Shown: positions 13,804 through 21,606 of the stretch, piece by piece
How positions within the stretch are numbered: the stretch's first letter is position 1
Layout of the letters: the number at the start of each line of letters is the position of its first letter
Assembly (NCBI GenBank): GCA_910587395.1
Contig: CAJULJ010000044.1
Span: 1-21,866 of the forward strand
Reading direction: 5' to 3'
DNA from: an uncultured Oscillospiraceae bacterium
GTDB taxonomy: Bacteria > Bacillota > Clostridia > Oscillospirales > Oscillospiraceae
DNA length: 21,866 nt
Program-made: the position numbers and the translations under genes
Notes under the pieces: generated by a model
Told to the model about the DNA's origin: nothing
Seen by the model: the letters and a program-made list of their open reading frames with translations, nothing else
Databases searched by the model: none

Positions 13804-14067
13804 TTGCCCAATATCAAGTCTGCCAAGAAGCGCGTCCTGGTCAATTCCACCAAGGCGGCTCAGAACAAGGCGCAGAAGTCCGCCCTCAAGACCCACCTGA
13901 AGAAGTTTGAGGCCGCGGTGGCCGGCGGCAACCGCAGCGAGGCCGATGCCGCATATAAGGTGGCCGTCAAGGCCGTGGATCAGGCCGCTGCCAAGGGTCT
14001 GCTGCACAGCAACAACGCTGCCAACAAGAAGAGCGCCATGACCCTGAAGCTGAACAAGCTGGCGTAA
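13804..14067 (+). CDS. rpsT: 30S ribosomal protein S20
   Basis: The product is 87 residues and strongly basic. PNIKSAKKRVLVN at the start, NKAQKSALKTHLKKFE, and the C-terminal KGLLHSNNAANKKSAMTLKLNK are unmistakable S20 features. S20 binds 16S rRNA early in assembly of the small subunit. The best start is a TTG at 13804: it gives the exact family N-terminus (MPNIKS) and lies 7 bases after GGAGGT. A GTG at 13795 overlaps the ribosome binding site and would add three residues foreign to the family. A terminator follows 14 bases after the stop, so the gene is a single-gene transcript. Confidence 0.97.
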   Translation: MPNIKSAKKRVLVNSTKAAQNKAQKSALKTHLKKFEAAVAGGNRSEADAAYKVAVKAVDQAAAKGLLHSNNAANKKSAMTLKLNKLA

Positions 14068-14080
14068 GGATTCGCTGACA

Positions 14081-14112
14081 AAAACCGTCTGCCCTCCGGC
14101 AGGCGGTTTTTT
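14081..14112 (+). terminator. Rho-independent terminator of rpsT
   Basis: An 11-bp stem (14083-14093 with 14098-14108, one G-U pair) has a 4-base loop and six T residues. The next gene's ribosome binding site begins 5 bases later. Confidence 0.92.
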
Positions 14113-14131
14113 CATGAAGGAGGAGGACGCA

Positions 14132-15004
14132 ATGGAGCGTCGGTTCGCGCTGGCGGAGGCGGCGGTCTCCTGCGGCTCCCCCACCAGGGGGAGCGAGGAG
14201 GCTTTCCACGCGTTGGTGGAGGCCGGTCTGCCCGCGCTGTTCGGGGGCGCGGAGCTGGCGCCCATGGAGAAGCCGGTCCCCTGTGAGAGCTGGCCGGAGG
14301 GTCTGCGCCATCTGGATACGGTGATGGAGGTGTGCCGCTGCCTGCGCGTCAATACGCTGGCGGCGTTGGGGCGGGGAGAGTATCCCGTAATCATCGGCGG
14401 GGACCATTCCTGCGCCATGGGGTCGCTGGCGGCGCTGGGGGAATTTTACGGCGCGGAAAACCTTGCGGTGGTGTATGTGGACGCCCACACCGACATCAAC
14501 ACCGACCGGACCTCTGAGAGCGGGTACATCCACGGCATGGACCTGGCGGCGGTCTGCGGGCTGTGCTGCGATGAGCTGACCGTGGGCAGAAACAAAGTGA
14601 ACCTGCTGGGGGAAAACCTGCACATCATCGGGGCCCGGAGCATCGACCCGCCGGAGTACGGCGTGGCGGAGCGGGCCGGGGCCCATCTGCACACCGCACG
14701 GGAGATCCGGGAGCGGGGACTGGAGGCGGTTTTGGGGGAGCTCCTGCCCGCGCTGGCGGGGAAGCGCGTCCACATCAGCTTCGACGTGGATGTGCTGGAC
14801 CCGGCGGAATTCACCGCCACCGGCTACAACATCCCGGAGGGGCTGACGGTGGCGGAGGTGGAGCGGATCGTGTCCGCCGTGCTGGATACGGGGCTGACAT
14901 GCTCCTTTGAATGCGTGGAGTATAACCCCGCCATGGACCCGTACAAGAAGGACTTGGGCACTTTGATGGGCATTCTGCGGACGGTGGCGGAAAAGCTGAA
15001 ATAA
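14132..15004 (+). CDS. Arginase/agmatinase-family ureohydrolase
   Basis: The product is 290 residues, the usual size of arginase-family enzymes. All six metal ligands of the two-manganese site are present: His92 (GGDHS), Asp117, His119 and Asp121 (DAHTDIN), Asp218 and Asp220 (SFDVDVLDP). These enzymes hydrolyse guanidino compounds (arginine, agmatine, formiminoglutamate and others), releasing urea or a related product. The substrate cannot be told here: the length and the loop around SGYIHGMDLAAVCG fit arginase or an arginase-like enzyme, and no arginine, polyamine or histidine gene is adjacent. I chose the ATG at 14132, which has AAGGAGG 8 bases upstream; an ATG at 14114 lies on the rpsT terminator. 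It converges with pta. Confidence 0.93.
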   Translation: MERRFALAEAAVSCGSPTRGSEEAFHALVEAGLPALFGGAELAPMEKPVPCESWPEGLRHLDTVMEVCRCLRVNTLAALGRGEYPVIIGGDHSCAMGSLAALGEFYGAENLAVVYVDAHTDINTDRTSESGYIHGMDLAAVCGLCCDELTVGRNKVNLLGENLHIIGARSIDPPEYGVAERAGAHLHTAREIRERGLEAVLGELLPALAGKRVHISFDVDVLDPAEFTATGYNIPEGLTVAEVERIVSAVLDTGLTCSFECVEYNPAMDPYKKDLGTLMGILRTVAEKLK

Positions 15005-15036
15005 AAACACCCTCTGCCGGCGGCAGGGGGTGTTTT
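15004..15036. terminator. Terminator between the ureohydrolase and pta genes
   Basis: A 15-bp stem (15004-15018 with 15022-15036, one G-U pair) has a 3-base loop. A residues form the left end and T residues the right end, so it can stop transcription from both sides. It begins at the last base of the ureohydrolase stop codon. Confidence 0.9.
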
Positions 15037-15063
15037 GTGAGAAAAAAGAATGGGGCCCCGCGA

Positions 15064-15091
15064 AAGCCCGGCCCGCGCAGCGGGCGGGCTT
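15064..15091 (-). terminator. Second hairpin after pta, possible weak terminator
   Basis: AAGCCCG and CGGGCTT arms continue into CCCGC/GCGGG with one bulged G, loop GCA. It lies 26 bases past the pta stop codon on the minus strand, but no T run follows directly, so the 15004-15036 hairpin is the likelier end point. Confidence 0.4.
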
Positions 15092-15117
15092 CCTGGGGAT
15101 ATGAAGCTTGCTCCGAA

Positions 15118-16095
15118 TCAGTCCGCCAGGGCGGCGGTGATGATGGACATGGAGTAGACCTCCAAGGCGTTGCAGCCCCGGGACAGGTCGTTGATGGGGG
15201 CGTTCAGGCCCAGCAGAATGGGGCCGTAGGCGTCGAAGTTGCCCATGCGCTGGGCGATCTTGTAACCGATGTTGCCCGAGGAGATGTCGGGGAAGATAAA
15301 GGTGTTGGCCCGGCCCGCCACATGGGACTTGGGGGCCTTCAGGTGGCCGACGGTGGGAGACACGGCGGCGTCGAACTGGAATTCGCCGTCCACAGGGTAG
15401 TCCAGGTCCAATGCCTGGAGCTTCTTGCAGGCGTTGCGCATCTTGTCCACCATGGGGCCCGCGCCGGAGCCCATGGTGGAGTAACTCAGCATGGCCACCC
15501 TGGGCTCCGCGCCGAACCGGCGGGCGCACTGGGCCACCTCCTGGGTGATCTCCACCAAATCGTCCTCGCTGGGGTCGATGTTGATGGCGCAGTCGCCCAT
15601 GGCCAGCACCTGGTTGCCGCCGGTGGCGAAGGGCCGCACCAGAATGAAGCAGGAGGACACGATTTTGTTGCCCGGCTTGGTCTTGATGAGCTGGAGGGCG
15701 GGGCGCACGGTGTCGGCGGTGGAGTAGGTGGCGCCGCCCAGCAGGCAGTCCGCCTCCTTCATGGCCACCAGCATGGTGCCGAAATAGTTGCCCTGCTGGA
15801 GGGCCTTGCGGCACTGCTCCTCGGTCATCTTGCCGCGGCGCAGCTCCACCATCTTGGCCACCATCTCGTCCATCTTGTCGTAGGTGTGGGGCTGGAGAAT
15901 GGTGACGCCCTTGACGTTGAGGCACTCGTCGTCTGCAACCTTATAGATCTTCTCGGGGTCGCCAATGAGGATGGGGGTGAGGAAGGTACCGGACAGCAGC
16001 CGGGCGGCGGCCTCCAGGATGCGCGGGTCCTCGCCCTCGGTGAATACGATTTTCTTGGGATTTTTCTTCAGCTTCTGGATCATCAGTCTGAACAT
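15118..16095 (-). CDS. pta: Phosphate acetyltransferase
   Basis: The product is 325 residues, the size of single-domain Pta (class I). IVFTEGEDPRILEAA at the start, GGATYSTADTVRPALQLIKTKPG, the SYSTMGSGAGP motif and the C-terminal FPDISSGNIGYKIAQRMG are typical of the PTA/PTB superfamily and specific to Pta. It converts acetyl-CoA and phosphate to acetyl phosphate and CoA in the cytoplasm, the step before acetate kinase makes ATP in acetate fermentation. The ackA gene is not in the window. The ATG at 16095 has GGAGGG 10 bases upstream; Met5 is an alternative. A promoter lies about 90 bases upstream. It ends facing the ureohydrolase gene. Phosphate butyryltransferase is less likely because of its different motif detail. 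Confidence 0.95.
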   Translation of the reverse strand: MFRLMIQKLKKNPKKIVFTEGEDPRILEAAARLLSGTFLTPILIGDPEKIYKVADDECLNVKGVTILQPHTYDKMDEMVAKMVELRRGKMTEEQCRKALQQGNYFGTMLVAMKEADCLLGGATYSTADTVRPALQLIKTKPGNKIVSSCFILVRPFATGGNQVLAMGDCAINIDPSEDDLVEITQEVAQCARRFGAEPRVAMLSYSTMGSGAGPMVDKMRNACKKLQALDLDYPVDGEFQFDAAVSPTVGHLKAPKSHVAGRANTFIFPDISSGNIGYKIAQRMGNFDAYGPILLGLNAPINDLSRGCNALEVYSMSIITAALAD

Positions 16096-16185
16096 GGGTT
16101 TGATTCCCTCCGTTTTGGGGCGGCGGCGGGAGCACAGGTGGTTCCGGCTCCGGTTGCGCCCGTTTTTTTGCGTATGCTGCTATCT

Positions 16186-16214
16186 AATTTAACACCACCC
16201 GGCACTTTTTTCAA
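16186..16214 (-). promoter_or_regulatory. Sigma-A promoter of pta
   Basis: On the minus strand TTGAAA (16214-16209), a 17-base spacer and TAAATT (16191-16186). This gives a leader of about 85 bases before the pta start codon. Confidence 0.6.
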
Positions 16215-16281
16215 GGGGTATCTGGTGAAACTCACAAAAAATCCTCAAATATTTTCTTTGATATTCCGGCCCAATCAACTC

Positions 16282-16310
16282 TTTACAAAACGTATTGCCC
16301 CCGTTATACT
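16282..16310 (+). promoter_or_regulatory. Sigma-A promoter of the XRE-MBOAT region
   Basis: TTTACA (16282-16287), a 17-base spacer and TATACT (16305-16310). The leader before the XRE start codon would be about 190 bases long, unusually long for the window. Confidence 0.75.
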
Positions 16311-16408
16311 ATACTTACTGTGTTGCGGAGACGGCTGACGCGCCGTGCCCGCAGGAAATGCTGAGGGGATTTCCGCGTACCCTTGGAGCGCCGCCACTGG
16401 CCCTTGCG

Positions 16409-16440
16409 TCCGTGTGTCCGTGTGTTCGTATGTCCGTGGT
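16409..16440 (+). repeat. Short 8-base tandem repeat in the XRE leader
   Basis: Four consecutive 8-base units read TCCGTGTG, TCCGTGTG, TTCGTATG and TCCGTGGT. The first two are identical and the others differ at two positions each. They lie in the untranslated leader, about 65 bases before the start codon. Confidence 0.7.
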
Positions 16441-16505
16441 CCCAACAGCCTTTTCCTAATGACGACATCGACTTTGGAAGCTACACTAGGAAAGGGGAAA
16501 TCTGG

Positions 16506-17210
16506 ATGACCAATCCCGATTTTGCACGAACTCTCTCCCTGTTGCGGCAGGAGAAGGGTATTTCCCAGCGGCAGGCCGCCAAGACGCTGGGGATTTCCCA
16601 GGCGCTGCTCTCCCACTACGAGAACGGGGCCCGGGAGCCGGGCCTGATGTTCGTGGTCAAGGCCTGTGATTTTTACAATGTATCCGCCGATTTTCTGCTG
16701 GGGCGCACCCTCAGCCGGGACGGCACCACCATTCTGGACGCCGACACCCTGTACGACGTGTCCGATGAGCGGGACAACGTGCTGCGGGGCTCGGTGCTGG
16801 CCACGCTCTCCAAGAAGCTGGTGGTGAACTCCGTGGGGCTGCTGTTCGACATCCTCAGCAAGGTGGGCGATAAGAAGGCCATCCGGGCGGCGGCGAACTA
16901 CCTGTCCAGCACGGTGTACATCCTCTTCCGCCACCTCCACCGGGCCAGCGGCAATGAGAATACCGACTTTTTTAACATTCCCGAGTCCTGGTTTCTGGCG
17001 GGCCTGCCCCGGGCGGACATGCTTATGAGCGAGGCTGAGTTTGTGGACGCCCTGGCCAACACGGGGAAGGACGCGCAGTTCCCGCCCTTGGACAACGACG
17101 CCATGAAGGCGGCCTATCCGGGGACCTATCAGTCTCTGCTTCAAATCGTACACACCTGCGGCGAGCGGCTCAACGGCGAGATGGCAAGCCATCTGGAGAA
17201 CACCCGCTGA
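16506..17210 (+). CDS. XRE-family transcriptional regulator
   Basis: The product is 234 residues. An N-terminal Cro/C1-type helix-turn-helix (about 6-62) is clear in LSLLRQEKGISQRQAAKTLG and ISQALLSHYENGAREPG. The remaining 170 residues are mostly helical, with no known effector or peptidase motif, and may serve for oligomerisation. The ATG at 16506 has AAAGGGG 9 bases upstream; reading back to 16383 would cover the leader repeat. The MBOAT gene follows 30 bases later, so XRE may control or be cotranscribed with it; a target site was not identified. Confidence 0.9.
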   Translation: MTNPDFARTLSLLRQEKGISQRQAAKTLGISQALLSHYENGAREPGLMFVVKACDFYNVSADFLLGRTLSRDGTTILDADTLYDVSDERDNVLRGSVLATLSKKLVVNSVGLLFDILSKVGDKKAIRAAANYLSSTVYILFRHLHRASGNENTDFFNIPESWFLAGLPRADMLMSEAEFVDALANTGKDAQFPPLDNDAMKAAYPGTYQSLLQIVHTCGERLNGEMASHLENTR

Positions 17211-17240
17211 AGGCCGCAGGTCTGGAACCGAGGAATTTTC

Positions 17241-18689
17241 ATGAACGTACAAAGCCATCTGTTCGTACTCGTTTACCTGCCCCTGGTGCTGGTTTTATGG
17301 CGAGTGCTGGGCGGCCGGGCCGGTCAGAGCGCCGCCCGGATATTTCTGCTGTGCGCGGGGGTGGCGTTCTGCGGCTGGGGGTCCCCCCTGTCCCTGGCGG
17401 TGCTGGGGGCGGAGGGAGCGGTCAGCTACCGGCTGGGCCGGCGCATCCTGCGGGAACGGTCCCGGAGAAAGCCCCTGATGTGGGCGGGGGCGCTGCTGCT
17501 GCTGGCGGTGCTGGCCTTTTTCAAGTACACCGGTTTTGTGCTGTCCCTGACGCCGCTGGAGGGGCTGTTCGCGCCTCCGGTGCGGCTGATGCCGCTGGGC
17601 CTGTCCTTTGTCACCTTTCAGCAGCTTTTGTGGCTGAGGGACTGCTATGATGGAGAGGTTGGGGAGGATGTCTCCCCCTTGGACTACGCCTGCTGCCTCA
17701 CCTTTTTCGCCACCGCCACCTGCGGGCCCATCACCCGGGTGGGAGAGCTGGCCCCGCAGCTGCGCCGCCCCGCGTCCTTTTCCTGGGACGGGCTGGCGGC
17801 GGGGCTGTATTGCTTTGCCCTGGGGCTGGGGAAAAAGGTGCTGGCGGCGGGGATCTTTGCCAATGGGGCCAACTACGGCTACGCGAACGCGGGCAGCCTG
17901 GCTCCCATGGACGCCGCGCTGACCATTTTGTGCTATACGCTTCAGATTTATTTCGATTTTTCCGGTTACTGCGACATGGCCTCCGGCATGGCCCGGATGA
18001 TGGGGATCACTCTGCCGGTGAACTTCAACAGCCCCTATCGGGCTTTGTCCATAAAAAGCTTCTGGGAGCGGTGGCATATCACCCTGTCCCGGTTTTTCTG
18101 CCGGTGCGTCTATTTCCCCCTGGGAGGCAGCCGGAAAGGAACCGCCGTCACCTGCCGGAACATCATGATTGTGTTCCTGCTGTCCGGGCTGTGGCACGGG
18201 GCGGGCTGGGGATTTCTCATCTGGGGCGCGCTCCACGGGCTGGTTCAGGTGGCGCAGCGGCTTTTGAAGGGGAAGCTGTCCCTGCCCAAGCCCCTGGCCT
18301 GGGCGCTCACGTTCCTGTTTGTAAGCGCTGCCTGGGTGTTTTTCCGGGCGGACAGCGTCAAACAGGCCCTGACGATGCTGAGCAGACTGTTTGCGGGCGG
18401 CTGGGGGCTGCCCAGTGAGGACTTCGCGGCCGCCCTTCCGCTGGAGGCGATGTCCGTGGCGTTTTCGTTTATCCAGTACAGCCTGCTTCCCGGGGGGATG
18501 GGGCTGGTGTACTGGCTGCCGCTGCTGTTCATCCCGGCGGGGCTGGCCCTGCTGGCCTGCCCCAACCCCTTGGCGCAGGCGGAGCGCTTCCGTCCCACGG
18601 TGGGAAAGGCCGTGCTCACCACCCTGTGTCTGGTGGGGTCGGTCCTGTTCTTTTCCGGGGTGGCCACCTTCATTTACGCCAATTTCTGA
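17241..18689 (+). CDS. MBOAT-family O-acyltransferase (AlgI/DltB-like)
   Basis: The product is 482 residues with about ten membrane-spanning helices. The family core is plain: YFDFSGYCDMASGMARMMG, then FNSPYRALSIKSFWERWHIT near 261-280, then SGLWHGAGWGFLIWG with the presumed catalytic His319. Family knowledge: bacterial MBOAT proteins move acyl groups, usually acetyl, across the membrane onto extracellular polysaccharides, peptidoglycan or teichoic acids, together with an SGNH-like or DltD-like partner. The next gene, 12 bases downstream, is such a partner. The ATG at 17241 has GAGGAA 7 bases upstream. The acceptor polymer is not shown by the neighbours: there is no alginate, dlt or capsule gene in the window. 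Confidence 0.94.
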   Translation: MNVQSHLFVLVYLPLVLVLWRVLGGRAGQSAARIFLLCAGVAFCGWGSPLSLAVLGAEGAVSYRLGRRILRERSRRKPLMWAGALLLLAVLAFFKYTGFVLSLTPLEGLFAPPVRLMPLGLSFVTFQQLLWLRDCYDGEVGEDVSPLDYACCLTFFATATCGPITRVGELAPQLRRPASFSWDGLAAGLYCFALGLGKKVLAAGIFANGANYGYANAGSLAPMDAALTILCYTLQIYFDFSGYCDMASGMARMMGITLPVNFNSPYRALSIKSFWERWHITLSRFFCRCVYFPLGGSRKGTAVTCRNIMIVFLLSGLWHGAGWGFLIWGALHGLVQVAQRLLKGKLSLPKPLAWALTFLFVSAAWVFFRADSVKQALTMLSRLFAGGWGLPSEDFAAALPLEAMSVAFSFIQYSLLPGGMGLVYWLPLLFIPAGLALLACPNPLAQAERFRPTVGKAVLTTLCLVGSVLFFSGVATFIYANF

Positions 18690-18701
18690 GGGGGTGCGAG
18701 G

Positions 18702-19742
18702 GTGAACGCGAAGGGTTTTTTTATCACGGTGCTGGCCTGTACGCTGCTGCTTCTGGCCTGCGCGGCGGGATTCGTGGCCTGGACGGACCCGATGCTTACC
18801 GTTGGCAAGCTGGAAGAGGGAGAGACCGCGCTGTTTATGAACGAGCGCTATGAGATGGCTGGCCTGATCCGCAACCAGGATTACTCCGCCCTGGTTATGG
18901 GTACCTCTCTGGTGGCCAACTACCGGGCCTCCTGGTTTACCTCGGGGCTGGGGGAGGAGACGCTGAAGATCACCTTCCCCGACGGTTGGATCTCCGAATT
19001 CGACACGGCGCTGGACCTGGCCATGCGGACCCATCCGGATGTGAATACAGTATTTTTCTGCCTGGACCCCAATATTCTGGTCCGCTCGGACAGTGAGCGG
19101 CGGGTGGAGCTGCCGGGATACCTGTACAATGACAACCCCTTTGACGATGTGGAGTTTTACCTCAGCGCCGACGCGGTGACGCTGTCGGCCAAAACGCTGT
19201 GGGAGCGGCAGTGGGGCTGGGCCACCGAGCTGGACGACGCCTACGTCTGGGACGGAAACTTCGACTTCTCCCGGGAGACGGTGCTGAAGGGCTACATCCG
19301 GCCGGAGCCCAGCGGCACGGCCCTGCCGGAGGACGCCTATCTGGCGGCAGCAAAGGAGAACCTGGATGTGCTGTGCGGCTGGATGGAGCGCTATCCGCAG
19401 GTTCAGTTCCACATCTGGTTCCCGCCCTACAGCATACTGTACTGGGACAAGATGATCCGCCTGGGCACGGCGGACGCCATCCTGAACGCGGTGGAGTATG
19501 CCGCCCAGCGGCTGATCGGCTGCGAGAACGGGAAGGCGTATATTTTCCTGGGGCTGTTCGACACCATTACCGACCTGGACAATTACACGGATCATATCCA
19601 CTGCTCCCGCACGGTGAATTCCTGGGTGGCCTGGACCATGATGGGAGGCTACTGGCAGCTGACGGATGAGAATTGCCGGTCCGCCGTGGAGGAGCTGCGC
19701 CGGTTCGTGCACGATTATGATTATGAAGCCATCTTCAACTGA
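18702..19742 (+). CDS. SGNH/DltD-like membrane-anchored partner of the MBOAT protein
   Basis: The product is 346 residues. One N-terminal membrane anchor (about 6-27) precedes a domain that is probably outside the cell. MGTSLVANY (66-74) with Ser69, and DHIH near the C-terminus with Asp297 and His300, have the spacing of an SGNH-type Ser-Asp-His site. Family knowledge: in alginate, DltBD and peptidoglycan acetylation systems the MBOAT protein hands the acyl group to a partner of this kind, which completes the transfer. The start is a GTG at 18702 with GAGGGGG 7 bases upstream. It lies 12 bases after the MBOAT stop and 14 before the lepA start, so all three are probably on one transcript. Overall similarity to named families is weak. 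Confidence 0.78.
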   Translation: MNAKGFFITVLACTLLLLACAAGFVAWTDPMLTVGKLEEGETALFMNERYEMAGLIRNQDYSALVMGTSLVANYRASWFTSGLGEETLKITFPDGWISEFDTALDLAMRTHPDVNTVFFCLDPNILVRSDSERRVELPGYLYNDNPFDDVEFYLSADAVTLSAKTLWERQWGWATELDDAYVWDGNFDFSRETVLKGYIRPEPSGTALPEDAYLAAAKENLDVLCGWMERYPQVQFHIWFPPYSILYWDKMIRLGTADAILNAVEYAAQRLIGCENGKAYIFLGLFDTITDLDNYTDHIHCSRTVNSWVAWTMMGGYWQLTDENCRSAVEELRRFVHDYDYEAIFN

Positions 19743-19756
19743 GCTTGGAGGCATTT

Positions 19757-21568
19757 ATGACAGACCAATCCAAAATTCGCAACTTTTCCATCATCGCTCA
19801 CATTGACCACGGAAAATCCACGCTGTCCGACCGGATGATTGAGATCTGCGGCGCGGTGGAGCAGCGGCAGATGGAGTCCCAGCTGCTGGACAACATGGAC
19901 CTGGAGCGGGAGCGGGGCATCACCATCAAGGCCCGCGCGGTGCGCATGGACTACAAGGCGGCCGACGGGGAGACCTATTGCCTGAACCTCATCGACACGC
20001 CGGGCCATGTGGACTTCAACTACGAGGTGAGCCGGTCCCTGGCCGCCTGCGAGGGGGCGGTGCTGGTGGTGGACGCCGCCCAGGGGGTGGAGGCCCAGAC
20101 CCTGGCCAACACCTACCTGGCCCTGGACCACGATTTGGAGATCCGCCCGGTGCTGAACAAGATCGATCTGCCCGCCGCCGATCCCCAGCGGGTGAAGCGC
20201 GAGATTGAGGATATCATCGGCCTGCCCGCCCTGGACGCGCCGGAGATCTCCGCCAAGCAGGGCATTAACATCCCGGCGGTGCTGGAGGACATCGTGAACA
20301 ACATTCCCGCCCCCTCCGGCGACCGAGAGGCCCCCTTGAAGGCGCTGATTTTCGACAGCCAGTATGATCCCTATCTGGGCGTCATCGTCTACTTTCGCGT
20401 TATGGAGGGCGCCCTGCGGCCGGGGATGCAGGTGAAGCTGATGGCCTCCGGGGCCCAATACAATGTGCTGGACTGCGGCTACCTGCGGCCCCTGGGGATG
20501 GAAAGCGCCAAGGAGCTGTCCGCCGGGGAGGTGGGCTGGTTCACCGCCTCCATCAAGACCGTCAAGGACACCCGGGTGGGCGACACCATCACCGAGGCCG
20601 CCCGGCCCACCGGCGAACCGCTTCCCGGCTACCGCCCCGCCCAGGCCATGGTGTACTGCGGCGTGTATACCGAGGACGGCTCCAAGTACCCGGACCTGCG
20701 GGACGCGCTGGAAAAGCTCCAGCTCAACGATGCCTCCCTGTCCTTCGAGCCGGAATCCTCCATCGCCCTGGGCTTTGGGTTCCGCTGCGGCTTTTTGGGG
20801 ATGCTCCATATGGAGATCATCCAGGAACGGCTGGAGCGGGAGTTTGACCTGGACCTCATCACCACATTACCCTCGGTAATTTATGAGGTGACGAAAACCA
20901 ACGGTACTCTGGTGCGGGTGGATAATCCCCACAACTACCCGGACCCCGGCTCCATCAAGGAGGCCATGGAGCCCTACGCCAACGTGTCCATCATCTCGCC
21001 GCCGGACTATGTGGGCAATATCATGCCCCTGTGCCAGGAGCGCCGGGGAGAGTACAAGGATATGCAGTATTTGGATACGAATTTGGTGGAGATCCGGTAC
21101 CTCATGCCCTTGAACGAAATTATCTACGACTTTTTCGACACGCTGAAGGCCAAAACCCGGGGCTATGCCTCCCTGGACTACGAGTTGGACGAGTACCGTC
21201 CCTCCGACCTGGTGAAGGTGGACCTGCTGCTCAACGGCGACCAGGTGGATGCGCTGTCGTTCATCGCCCACCGGGAGAAGGCCTACAAGCGGGCCAGGCG
21301 CATCTGCGAAAAGCTGAAGGAGAACATCCCGCGCCAGATGTTTGAGGTGCCCATCCAGGCGGCCATCGGCGGCAAAGTCATCGCCCGGGAGACGCTGAAG
21401 GCCCTGCGCAAGGACGTGCTGGCCAAGTGCTACGGCGGCGATATCACCCGGAAGAAAAAGCTGCTGGAGAAGCAGAAGGAGGGCAAGAAAAAGATGCGCT
21501 CTCTGGGCACGGTGCAGATGCCCACGGAGGCGTTTATGGCTGTGCTCAAGCTGGACGACGAGGGTTGA
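19757..21568 (+). CDS. lepA: Elongation factor 4 (LepA)
   Basis: The product is 603 residues, the normal LepA length. The GTPase domain shows AHIDHGKS (14-21), RERGIT, DTPGHVDF, NKIDLP and SAKQGINI in order. EF-G-like domains II, III and V follow, and then the LepA-specific C-terminal domain with RKKKLLEKQKEGKKKMRSLG near the end. LepA is a translational GTPase that acts on the ribosome; it was described as a back-translocase and is linked to initiation and 30S maturation. The ATG at 19757 has GGAGG 5 bases upstream; a TTG at 19745 lies within that site. A strong terminator follows. In Bacillus lepA lies beside rpsT-gpr-spoIIP. Confidence 0.98.
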   Translation: MTDQSKIRNFSIIAHIDHGKSTLSDRMIEICGAVEQRQMESQLLDNMDLERERGITIKARAVRMDYKAADGETYCLNLIDTPGHVDFNYEVSRSLAACEGAVLVVDAAQGVEAQTLANTYLALDHDLEIRPVLNKIDLPAADPQRVKREIEDIIGLPALDAPEISAKQGINIPAVLEDIVNNIPAPSGDREAPLKALIFDSQYDPYLGVIVYFRVMEGALRPGMQVKLMASGAQYNVLDCGYLRPLGMESAKELSAGEVGWFTASIKTVKDTRVGDTITEAARPTGEPLPGYRPAQAMVYCGVYTEDGSKYPDLRDALEKLQLNDASLSFEPESSIALGFGFRCGFLGMLHMEIIQERLEREFDLDLITTLPSVIYEVTKTNGTLVRVDNPHNYPDPGSIKEAMEPYANVSIISPPDYVGNIMPLCQERRGEYKDMQYLDTNLVEIRYLMPLNEIIYDFFDTLKAKTRGYASLDYELDEYRPSDLVKVDLLLNGDQVDALSFIAHREKAYKRARRICEKLKENIPRQMFEVPIQAAIGGKVIARETLKALRKDVLAKCYGGDITRKKKLLEKQKEGKKKMRSLGTVQMPTEAFMAVLKLDDEG

Positions 21569-21579
21569 ATACGATTGAG

Positions 21580-21606
21580 AGCGCTCCGAAAGGAGCGCTT
21601 TTTTTT
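21580..21606 (+). terminator. Rho-independent terminator of lepA
   Basis: A perfect 8-bp stem (21580-21587 with 21592-21599) has a GAAA loop followed by eight T residues (21599-21606), 11 bases after the lepA stop. Confidence 0.95.

Noticed and set aside
13967..15925. Minus-strand open frame of 652 codons across the ureohydrolase and pta
   Set aside because: Low-complexity shadow of pta (wrong frame) and antisense of the ureohydrolase; it even runs through a strong terminator.
17295..19754. Minus-strand open frame of 819 codons across the MBOAT and SGNH-like genes
   Set aside because: Its product is rich in Gln, His, Pro and Gly with no domain, it has no ribosome binding site, and the plus strand carries two clear genes. 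It is a high-GC shadow frame.
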